Part shown: piece by piece, positions 40,146 to 46,501 of the stretch | How positions within the stretch are numbered: position 1 is the first letter of the stretch | Layout of the letters: each line of letters begins with the position of its first letter | Source of the DNA: Rariglobus sp967755175 | GTDB lineage: Bacteria; Verrucomicrobiota; Verrucomicrobiia; Opitutales; Opitutaceae | Direction: 5' to 3' | Assembly (NCBI GenBank): GCA_967755175.1 | Contig: CBRAFO010000020.1 | Location: forward strand, 1 to 46,501 | DNA length: 46,501 nucleotides | The notes under the pieces: model-generated | Told to the model about the DNA's origin: nothing | What the model saw: only the letters and a program-made list of their open reading frames with translations | The model's database searches: none | Made by a program: the position numbers and the translations under genes

Positions 40146-40922
40146 ATGCACATCCTGCTTCTGCACAAAGCCGCGAACGACTCCGAAGCCGGGCTGGCCG
40201 TGCAACAAATCCACTTCGGAGATGCCACCGGCGTCCCGGTCGAAGCCATCGACCTCCTCTTTCTTGATACGCGAGGATTGACCGAGGAGCGCATCCTCGC
40301 GGGCTACGAGCAAGTCGGCCAATTGCGCCGCCGCTGGCCCATCCGCCGCGCAGTCCTCCTGTCGCCCGACCCTGGACTGGACGTCGTCGTCCGCGCCATG
40401 CGCGCCGGATTCCAAGACATCTTGCCCAACCCGCTGAGCTGGCGGGACACCCTGCGCGTGCTCCGCGCCTGTCTGCCCACGACCGCGGCCCGCCGGCGCG
40501 CGCTCGGGTTGCTCGCGGGTGCCCGACTGTTTTCCCGCGATGCCATTAGCTCCGCCTCCCACCAACGCACGACCGATGACGACCGTCGGTCGCGGCAGCG
40601 CGAAGAACGCCTCCAGCGCGAGGAAAGCCGCCTCGCCGCCTTCCGCGATTCGCTGGAAGCCCGCGCCGTCCAGCTCGACCGGCACCACCAACGCCTCAAC
40701 GGACAACTTGCGCAAATCCACCAAGCCGAGGCCATGATCGCCACCGCCAGCGCCGCCCCGTTTGCCACCGCCACGCCCGTGAACACGCTCATCGAGACCA
40801 TGGCCGGCGAACTCCAGGAGCTCGCCAACCGTCTCAACGAACGCGCCCAAGCCCTCGACCATCGCGAACGCATGTTGCGCGAACTCGAGGCCACCCTCAT
40901 TCGCGATTCGCAGTGCGCGTAG
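40146..40922 (+). CDS. Module A pseudo-receiver and coiled-coil protein
   Basis: A 258-residue protein. The N-terminal ~115 residues have the CheY-like beta/alpha pattern (HILLLHK, IDLLFLDTRG, RRAVLLSPDP, FQDILPNPLSWRDTLRVLRA) but the acidic pair after beta1 is gone and the conserved Lys of KP is Asn (NP), so it cannot be phosphorylated normally. Residues ~135-255 are a charged coiled coil (RREERLQREESRLAAFRDSL-type heptads, then LANRLNERAQALDHRERMLR). The layout recalls AglZ and FrzS of Myxococcus, pseudo-receiver plus coiled coil acting in spatial organisation of motility, but it is much shorter. Likely a localisation or assembly factor. Last gene of module A; 184 bases of AT-richer spacer follow. 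Confidence 0.75.
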   Translation: MHILLLHKAANDSEAGLAVQQIHFGDATGVPVEAIDLLFLDTRGLTEERILAGYEQVGQLRRRWPIRRAVLLSPDPGLDVVVRAMRAGFQDILPNPLSWRDTLRVLRACLPTTAARRRALGLLAGARLFSRDAISSASHQRTTDDDRRSRQREERLQREESRLAAFRDSLEARAVQLDRHHQRLNGQLAQIHQAEAMIATASAAPFATATPVNTLIETMAGELQELANRLNERAQALDHRERMLRELEATLIRDSQCA

Positions 40923-41106
40923 ACCAGTCCGCCGCCGCATCCACGGAACCAGCTATGGGAACGTGAGATGCATTCCGATCCGATCCACCCGCGAGAGCGG
41001 ACCCGACATGAATGATGCACATTGCTCATCGTTATGATAAAAATCTTGCGACCGCATTAATGGACGCTGCGCAGATTTTGGCACATCGCAGGCATAGGTG
41101 GTCTGT

Positions 41107-43311
41107 ATGTCCCAGCCCACTACACCGACCGAAACCGTGCCCGGCGCCCGCCCCGCCAAGCGCACTTTTTCACTGATTATTTATAGCCTTCTCGCCCTCG
41201 TCATCGCCACCGGGGCATTCGGTATCCATAAATTCACGCAAGACCTCGCCAGCGCCACCAGCGTTAATAACAAGCGCATCAATCTCGCCGGTCGTCAGCG
41301 CGCGCTCAGCCAGCGCATGACCAAGGCCCTGCTCGCTTACGACCACGACACGCGCGCCCAGCGCCCCGCCGATGCCGCTCTCGGCGAGCTCCGCAAGGTC
41401 TCCGGTATCTTCAACGCTGTTATCCGCGGCTTCGATTCCGGCGGCACCGTCCCCGGCACCGATGGCAAAGACTTCCTCATGCCCGCCGTGGCTGACGCCG
41501 AGGAAAAGCGCATCGTCCGCGACGCCCTCGAACTCTGGCTCCCGCTCTACGACCGCCTGCAGGAAGTCGCCTCCGGCAAAGCCACCGCCGAACAGCTCGC
41601 CTCCACGGTCGATATGGCCCGTTCCCGTAACGTGCCCATCTTCGACCTCATGAACGAGCTGACCAACCGCACCGAGCTCACCGCCCGCGTGAGCATCGAG
41701 GCCGCTTCCACACCTCGAAACGTCCTCATCGGCGTAGTTAGCATCGCCGTCTTCCTGATCCCCGGCTTCTTCCTCTGGAGCCGCTCCCGCGAACAAGGCG
41801 CCCGCGCCCGCGCCGCCCTGGCCTCGCTCGAAAGCACCTACACCCAGCTCTCCACGCAAAGCTCCGCGCTCGCCACCGCCAAATCCGAGACCGACCGCAT
41901 CATGGAAACGGTGCAGGAAGGACTCCTCCTCATCGATGCCAACGGCATCATCGGCGAATACCACTCCCGCGAACTCCTCTCCATTTTCCGCCAGGAACAG
42001 CTCGCCGGCCTCAGCCTCCTGAACCTCCTCCAGCGCCTGCTCTCGGAGAAGATGTTCAGCACCACCAAGGATTACATCGCCCTCCTCTTCGACGGTAACC
42101 GCAAGGAGAAGACCGTGCTCAAGGTCAACCCGCTCACCGACATCGAGGTTAACTTCCCCAATCCCTCGGGCGGCTTCATCCATCGCTACCTCGGATTCAG
42201 CTTCCGCCGTATCATGGACGGCGACCGCGTCGCCCGCATCTTCGTCGCCGTGCGCGATGTGACTCCGCAGGTCGAACTCGAGAAAAAGCTCCGCGAAGCC
42301 GAGAAGAACAAGGACCGCCAGCTCGACATCCTTTTGGGCATTGTCCACGTCCCGCCCTCCGAACTGGAAAGTTTTGCCCAAGTCGTCGAAGTCGAACTCG
42401 ACACCATCAACCGCACCCTGCGCGCCGAGGATTTCGCCGCCGCCAGCACCGGCGCCCACACCGAGGCGTTGCGCGATCGCCTGAAGGCCGTCTTCCGCTC
42501 CGTCCACAACATCAAGGGCAACGCCGCCCTTCTCCGCCTCACTTACTTCCAGAAGTCGGCCGACACCTTCGAGACCAAGCTCGCCGAACTCCTCGACCGC
42601 CCCGTGCTCAACGGCGATGACTTCCTCGCCGTCGTCGTTGCCCAAGCCGGCCTCCGCGCCGACCTCGGTGATCTCCAGGATCTCCGCGTGAAACTCGGTT
42701 CGCACCGCTCGCCGACCGCCACACCTGCGTCCGCCGCCGCCCCGGCCGGCAGCGCCCTCGCCGGTCAGCTCCGCCAGCTCGTGGCCGACGCCTCCCGCGA
42801 CCTCGATAAATCCACCCAGCTCACCATCGACGACTTCGCCGTCCATACCGTCGCCGGCAACCGCGCCGACCTCATGCGCGATGTGCTCGTCCAGCTCGCC
42901 CGCAACTCCCTCGCTCACAGCGTGGAAACGCCCGCCATGCGCGTTGCCACCGGCAAGCCCGCACTCGCCACGCTCAGCATCCGCGGCCTCCCTCCCACTG
43001 CTGATGGCATGATCGGACTCGCCGTCCGCGACGACGGACGCGGACTCGACCTCGCCGCCATCCGCACCCGCGCCGAAGCCACCGGCCTCATCCCGCAAGG
43101 CACCGAACCCGAAGCCGCCGAACTCGTTCGCTGCATCTTCGCTCCCGGCTTCTCGACCTCCGCCCAAGCCGGCGCCCACTCCGGTCGCGGCATGGGCATG
43201 GACATCATCAAAACCAAGGTCGTGGACGAAGCCGGCGGCGCCATCGAGGTCCACAGCACCCCCGGTGAATTCTGCGAGTTCCACATCTACCTCCCCGCCT
43301 CCAACGCATGA
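41107..43311 (+). CDS. Module B sensor kinase: PilJ-like sensor, PAS-like, HPt and CheA-type ATPase
   Basis: A 734-residue paralogue of the product at 35704 (ATG at 41107; a GTG three codons earlier is possible). Membrane helices at about 21-43 and 206-226 bracket a sensor that begins NNKRINLAGRQRALSQRMTK, the signature of the type IV pili methyl-accepting chemotaxis N-terminal (PilJ) domain; module A has only a vestige of this. The PAS-like domain (ETDRIMETVQEGLLLIDANG), HPt with H467 in RSVHNIKGNAALLRL, N600 in RNSLAHSVETPAMR, DDGRGLDL and GRGMGMDIIK follow. CheW- and P3-type domains are absent. DNA similarity to module A is highest around the PAS/HPt region. It overlaps cheY by four bases. 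The 184-base leader (40923-41106) holds no confident promoter. Confidence 0.88.
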   Translation: MSQPTTPTETVPGARPAKRTFSLIIYSLLALVIATGAFGIHKFTQDLASATSVNNKRINLAGRQRALSQRMTKALLAYDHDTRAQRPADAALGELRKVSGIFNAVIRGFDSGGTVPGTDGKDFLMPAVADAEEKRIVRDALELWLPLYDRLQEVASGKATAEQLASTVDMARSRNVPIFDLMNELTNRTELTARVSIEAASTPRNVLIGVVSIAVFLIPGFFLWSRSREQGARARAALASLESTYTQLSTQSSALATAKSETDRIMETVQEGLLLIDANGIIGEYHSRELLSIFRQEQLAGLSLLNLLQRLLSEKMFSTTKDYIALLFDGNRKEKTVLKVNPLTDIEVNFPNPSGGFIHRYLGFSFRRIMDGDRVARIFVAVRDVTPQVELEKKLREAEKNKDRQLDILLGIVHVPPSELESFAQVVEVELDTINRTLRAEDFAAASTGAHTEALRDRLKAVFRSVHNIKGNAALLRLTYFQKSADTFETKLAELLDRPVLNGDDFLAVVVAQAGLRADLGDLQDLRVKLGSHRSPTATPASAAAPAGSALAGQLRQLVADASRDLDKSTQLTIDDFAVHTVAGNRADLMRDVLVQLARNSLAHSVETPAMRVATGKPALATLSIRGLPPTADGMIGLAVRDDGRGLDLAAIRTRAEATGLIPQGTEPEAAELVRCIFAPGFSTSAQAGAHSGRGMGMDIIKTKVVDEAGGAIEVHSTPGEFCEFHIYLPASNA

Positions 43312-43667
43312 AACTACTCATCGTAGACGACTCCCTCATCATGCGCCGCGCCATCGAACGCTGCGTGTCCAACGGACGCTTTGAGGAAGTCCGCATCGCT
43401 TCAAACGGACGCCTCGCAGTCGAGGAGTTCGCCCGCTTCAAGCCCGACGTCGTCACCATGGACATCACCATGCCCGAGATGGACGGCCTGACTGCGGTGG
43501 AACTCATCCTTCGCTCCAACCCACGCGCGACGATCCTCGTTGTTTCCGCCCTCGCCGACCGAGCCACCGCCGTCGAAGCCATCAAGCGCGGCGCCTCCGG
43601 CTTTCTCCTCAAACCCATCACCATCGAAAGCATCCAAGAAGCTCTCGACGACATCCTCACCGACTGA
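43308..43667 (+). CDS. cheY: Module B CheY-type response regulator
   Basis: A 119-residue receiver aligned without gaps to module A: D7, D8 (LLIVDDSLIMRR), D52 (TMDITMPEMDGL), S80 (LVVSALADR) and K102 (FLLKPIT) are all present. Stand-alone, with no effector domain. The module A/B pair keep the kinase-overlap of four bases, so both are linked to their own HPt kinase. Differences cluster in the alpha1 and alpha4-beta5 surface, where partner choice is made, which hints at insulated signalling. Confidence 0.95.
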   Translation: MKLLIVDDSLIMRRAIERCVSNGRFEEVRIASNGRLAVEEFARFKPDVVTMDITMPEMDGLTAVELILRSNPRATILVVSALADRATAVEAIKRGASGFLLKPITIESIQEALDDILTD

Positions 43668-43678
43668 CGCCACCCACC

Positions 43679-44143
43679 ATGGAAGAAGACATCCTTAAAA
43701 TTTTTGCCCAGAGCGTCACCCGCTACTTCGAAACGATCGCCGACGGAGGCGCCGCCTTGGGCACGCCTTACCTCGGTGGCGAAAGCGAAGCGGTCGGCCT
43801 CGGTTTTTCCGCGGTGATCGGCATCACCGGCAGCTACCGCGGCAACATCTACTACACCGCTCCGCGCGAAAAACTTCACGCGTTGCTCCCCCACCTCGGC
43901 GAGCACACGCCCGACGACCACCTCTGCGCCGAGCTGGTCGGTGAAATCACCAACACCATCTCGGGCAACGCGCGCGAACACCTCGGCGGCAACTTCATGA
44001 TCTCGACCCCCTTCATTCTCGAAGGCGGTCCGCTCGCCGTGCACACCGCTAGGAACACCGCCTGCTACGTGCTGCCCGTCACCTGGCGGCAACACCCGTC
44101 CCGCGTGCTCATCTCGATCCAGAAATCCGTCGACGCACCATGA
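43679..44143 (+). CDS. cheX: Module B CheX-family phosphatase (canonical ExxN)
   Basis: A 154-residue CheX with E89 and N92 in CAELVGEITNTISGNARE, the expected CheY-phosphatase motif, preceded by SAVIGITGSYRGNIYYT and followed by ISTPFILEGG. It is encoded 11 bases after cheY and overlaps the next gene by four bases (ATGA). Same length as its module A counterpart. Confidence 0.88.
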   Translation: MEEDILKIFAQSVTRYFETIADGGAALGTPYLGGESEAVGLGFSAVIGITGSYRGNIYYTAPREKLHALLPHLGEHTPDDHLCAELVGEITNTISGNAREHLGGNFMISTPFILEGGPLAVHTARNTACYVLPVTWRQHPSRVLISIQKSVDAP

Positions 44144-44604
44144 ACGCCACCACCTTCCAACCCGAGCGCGAACTCGCCGTCTTCGTCGACCTGATCGCCC
44201 ATTACTTCAAGACCGTGGGCGGCTCCGCCCCCGCCTTTTTCTCGCCGTCGTTGGAATCCGCGTTGCCCGCCCAACTCGACTGCACCGGCTACATGCCCGT
44301 CACTGGACGCCTGACCGGCTGGATCGCCCTCAGCCTGCCGGCCGCCCTGCTCCGCACCCTCCTCAGCCACATGGGCGAAAGTCAGGATGACGAAGCCGCT
44401 CAACTCGACCTCGTCGCCGAGATGGCCGGCACCATCACCAGCAACGCCCGCGAACACTTCGGCGAACGCCTCTACGTCCAGCCCCCGCTCGCGTCCGCCG
44501 CCGACGCCTTCCCCGGAGAACTCGTGCCCCCGCCGCTCTCCTTCCGCCTTCCCTTCGAATGGTCCGGTGAAAAAGCCTACCTCCTCATCGCCATCCATCC
44601 CTGA
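44140..44604 (+). CDS. Module B second CheX-like protein (degenerate ExxG)
   Basis: A 154-residue CheX-fold protein: YMPVTGRLTGWIALSLPAAL, LDLVAEMAGTITSNAREHFG and YVQPPLASA. E94-M-A-G97 replaces ExxN, the same Asn-to-Gly change as in the module A paralogue at 38773. Coupled by ATGA overlap to the canonical CheX before it. A heteromeric, partly inactive CheX pair is inferred. Confidence 0.8.
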   Translation: MNATTFQPERELAVFVDLIAHYFKTVGGSAPAFFSPSLESALPAQLDCTGYMPVTGRLTGWIALSLPAALLRTLLSHMGESQDDEAAQLDLVAEMAGTITSNAREHFGERLYVQPPLASAADAFPGELVPPPLSFRLPFEWSGEKAYLLIAIHP

Positions 44605-44623
44605 ACCACTCATCCGCCTCCGT

Positions 44624-45433
44624 ATGAAAACCGCTCTCGCCGACCGCTACATCCGCAGCGATGACTTCGCCGCCCGCATTGATGGTGTGCAACTCGCCCC
44701 CGAAGTGTGGGCCGTCTTCGCCCAGCTCCACCAAGCCCGCACCGCCGCCGAAATGGCCGCGACCCTCAAGCTCGACATCAAGGCTGTCCAAGCCGCCGTG
44801 CGCAGCCTCACCCGCCGCAAACTCATCCAAAAACACGTGCTCGACTGGCGAGCCTACACTGCCACCGCGCAGACCGAGCCTGCCGCCGCGCCTGTCGTCG
44901 CATCAGTCGCAACGCCACCGGCGATCACCGCCGTGACGCCGACTCCGGTCGCACCGACCTCGGCGCTAGCACCGGCACCCGCCCTCGCGCCCGCGCCCGT
45001 CGCAGTGCCCGTGGTTTCGCCCGTCCTCTCCGTCAACGTATCCCCGCCCGCACCACCCGCGCGCCCGGCAGTCAGTTTCCGACTCGCCTCCGACCGCCCT
45101 GCGACGCCGGCCCCGGCACCCGCCATCCGCCTCCGGATTTCAACTCCTGGTGAAGTCGCCCCCAAAACCACCACGACCGAGACCTCCCGCTGGCGCCTGC
45201 GTCCCGTGCTCGATGCCATCGGCGCCAAAGCCGGCGGCGGCATCGCCGGCCAGCTCCTCGTTTACCGCGTCTTCCTCAACGTGCCCACCGATCTCATGCA
45301 AGCCAGCGGACTCCACTCCCTCAGCCTCGTGGACGACAACTTCGTCGCCACCCACGCCCCGCTCCGCGCCGCCATCATCAAAGCCGCGCGAACGCACGCC
45401 GAACTCAACGTCGAACCTCTCTTAGCCGGATGA
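44624..45433 (+). CDS. Module B winged-helix / Pro-Ala linker / novel C-terminal domain protein
   Basis: A 269-residue paralogue of the product at 39234. Start at ATG 44624 (an upstream open frame only overlaps the preceding gene). N-terminal winged helix at about 1-75 (LAPEVWAVFAQLHQARTAAE, LDIKAVQAAVRSLTRRKLIQ), a ~110-residue Pro/Ala/Val linker, then the shared C-terminal domain WRLRPVLDAIGAKAGGGIAG, LLVYRVFLNVPTDLM, HSLSLVDDNF and AAIIKAARTHAEL. The two ends are well conserved between modules while the linker diverges, which supports two functional domains joined by a flexible tether. Function unknown. Overlaps the next gene by four bases. Confidence 0.72.
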   Translation: MKTALADRYIRSDDFAARIDGVQLAPEVWAVFAQLHQARTAAEMAATLKLDIKAVQAAVRSLTRRKLIQKHVLDWRAYTATAQTEPAAAPVVASVATPPAITAVTPTPVAPTSALAPAPALAPAPVAVPVVSPVLSVNVSPPAPPARPAVSFRLASDRPATPAPAPAIRLRISTPGEVAPKTTTTETSRWRLRPVLDAIGAKAGGGIAGQLLVYRVFLNVPTDLMQASGLHSLSLVDDNFVATHAPLRAAIIKAARTHAELNVEPLLAG

Positions 45434-46218
45434 ACATTATCCTCATCACCAAAGGACTGCGGACACGGCCCGAAATCCCGTCCGTCCGTCAGATCCACCT
45501 CCAGACCAGCGACTGCCCCGCGCCCTCCAGCACGCGCGCCGTGCACCTCCTCGTGGTTGACTCGCGCCGCATGAACCCGGCGTGCCTCGAAGCCAGCCTC
45601 GACGAAGTCGCCACCATCAACCGCACGCTCGGCTTCCGGCTCGGCGTGCTCCTGTGCAGCACCCCGACGCTCGCGCTCACCGTCAAAACGATGCGCTCCG
45701 GCCTGCACGACATCATCCGCGAAAGCCTCGACGCCCGCAGTCTGCGCAAACTCGTGCAGAACTCGCTCCCCGGTTCCCGCGTCGGACAAGAAGCCCTCGA
45801 CACCCTCATCGGCCTGATCCGCCTCTCGGGCGGAAAACAGGCGTTCCAGCCGCCCATCCCAGCGGTGGACATTGCCCGCCGCCAGAACGAGCTCTCCAGC
45901 CGCGCCGAGCAACTCTCCAACATCGAGAAACGCCTCTCCTTCGACCGTGCCGCCCTCGAAGCCCGCGACCAGGAACTCCGCGACAGCACCCGCCGCCTCG
46001 AACGCAACCTCTCCCGCCTCCAAAACGACGCCGACATCCCCAGTCCCGCAACGGGCAGCCAAACCTCCTCGCCCTTCGCCGCGGCCGAGCTGCAATCCCT
46101 CGCCGCACGCCTAGACCAACGCGCCCGCGACCTCGATTTCCGCGAGAAACTCCTCCGCGAAATGGAGACCCTGCTCACCGCCAACGCCCAAGCCGTCACC
46201 CGCGCCGCCCGTCCGTAA
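45430..46218 (+). CDS. Module B pseudo-receiver and coiled-coil protein
   Basis: A 262-residue paralogue of the product at 40146. Pseudo-receiver at about 1-115 (NIILITKG, VHLLVVDSRRMN, LGVLLCSTPT, HDIIRESLDARSLRKLVQ): no acidic pair after beta1, and the Lys position is Glu, so phosphorylation is not expected. Coiled coil from about 150 to 262 (RAEQLSNIEKRLSFDRAALE, RLEQ-type heptads, RARDLDFREKLLREMETLL). The C-terminal 'R.RDLD.RE..LRE.E..L' stretch is the best conserved part with module A (R.QALDHRERMLRELEATL). It ends the second module; the palindrome at 46314 follows. Confidence 0.75.
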   Translation: MNIILITKGLRTRPEIPSVRQIHLQTSDCPAPSSTRAVHLLVVDSRRMNPACLEASLDEVATINRTLGFRLGVLLCSTPTLALTVKTMRSGLHDIIRESLDARSLRKLVQNSLPGSRVGQEALDTLIGLIRLSGGKQAFQPPIPAVDIARRQNELSSRAEQLSNIEKRLSFDRAALEARDQELRDSTRRLERNLSRLQNDADIPSPATGSQTSSPFAAAELQSLAARLDQRARDLDFREKLLREMETLLTANAQAVTRAARP

Positions 46219-46313
46219 CGCCGAGCCCACCCACGCGCACCACGCCCACCCCCCAAGCAAGCCGCCAGCGCCTCTTTCTCCATCTCCCCAAACTCAGAAC
46301 CCGGCGCCAAAAA

Positions 46314-46344
46314 CCAGTTTGTCACTTAATAAGTGACAAACTGG
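46314..46344. repeat. 31-bp perfect palindrome, copy 2
   Basis: The arms CCAGTTTGTCACTTA and TAAGTGACAAACTGG are exact complements around one central A. It begins 95 bases after the last gene of module B and is followed by a T-rich run (CTTTTCGTTTTC), so it could act as a terminator as well as a binding site. It matches copy 1 at 22823-22853 at 29 of 31 positions. The rest of 46219-46501 holds no gene that I can support. Confidence 0.85.
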
Positions 46345-46501
46345 CTTTTCGTTTTCTGGAGCGCACCCGCGTAGGTAGGCGCTCACCGCTCAGAGAAATC
46401 AGTCCAAAGTGTGGCCGCCGTCGTTCGCATCCAAGGTGGAGACTGCCCCCACTCCTCAAACGGCCCCGCCAACCGCGGCCCCCCCCCCGACCTCCAATAC
46501 C

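Noticed and set aside
41015..41045. Possible promoter TTGCTC and TATGAT upstream of module B
   Set aside because: The two hexamers are only a few bases apart, far less than the 16-18 needed.

Overview
The window is a GC-rich, gene-dense bacterial chromosome segment. I infer a Verrucomicrobiota/Opitutaceae-type source from the mix of DUF1573 protein, GbsR-type regulator, P-domain subtilase with Ig repeats and CheX-rich signalling genes, but no rRNA or other phylogenetic marker is present to prove it. No tRNA, rRNA, CRISPR array or transposase was seen.

Region by region. (1) 1-1191: a divergent pair, the start of a TolC-type outer-membrane protein running off the left edge and a GbsR/MarR-type regulator, with a 30-bp imperfect palindrome between them. 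(2) 1252-6127: sugar-nucleotide and export genes: an RmlD-like protein resembling the plant bifunctional epimerase/reductase, RmlB, a four-helix-bundle (S23) gene flanked by heptanucleotide repeats, RmlA, and an ABC-2 polysaccharide exporter (permease and ATPase). (3) 6223-19342: the variable surface-glycan core: a DUF4915 protein, a giant three-domain glycosyltransferase, a DUF616 glycosyltransferase, a GT62-like transferase, a 1076-residue internally duplicated membrane protein, two paired NAD-dependent epimerases and a DPM1-like GT2. (4) 19435-25297: lipid-type genes (alpha-oxoamine synthase, KAS II-type condensing enzyme, ACP-HotDog fusion) interleaved with two more glycosyltransferases. 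(5) 25440-29467: two GT4 enzymes, an MFS transporter and a GNAT acetyltransferase. (6) 29499-35431: DUF1573 protein, large secreted subtilase, a hypothetical protein, a palindromic hairpin and a periplasmic rhodanese with its terminator. (7) 35704-46218: two tandem paralogous copies of a six-gene chemosensory-like operon.

How they fit together. Regions 2-5 look like one locus making a rhamnose-containing, possibly lipid-linked glycan: dTDP-sugar supply without a visible rmlC, several glycosyltransferases, and ABC export. The lipid genes could make a dedicated amino-lipid anchor or a separate glycolipid.

The most unusual part is region 7. Each module encodes a membrane sensor kinase with a CheA-like HPt and ATPase but no CheW-binding domain, a CheY, a canonical CheX (ExxN), a second CheX with a degenerate ExxG motif, a winged-helix/linker/novel C-terminal domain protein, and a pseudo-receiver/coiled-coil protein recalling AglZ/FrzS. 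No MCP, CheW, CheR or CheB is visible. Two other structural signals deserve attention: a heptanucleotide repeat family tied to the S23 gene that has entered rmlB and rmlA coding sequence, and a 31-bp palindrome present at two sites 23 kb apart.
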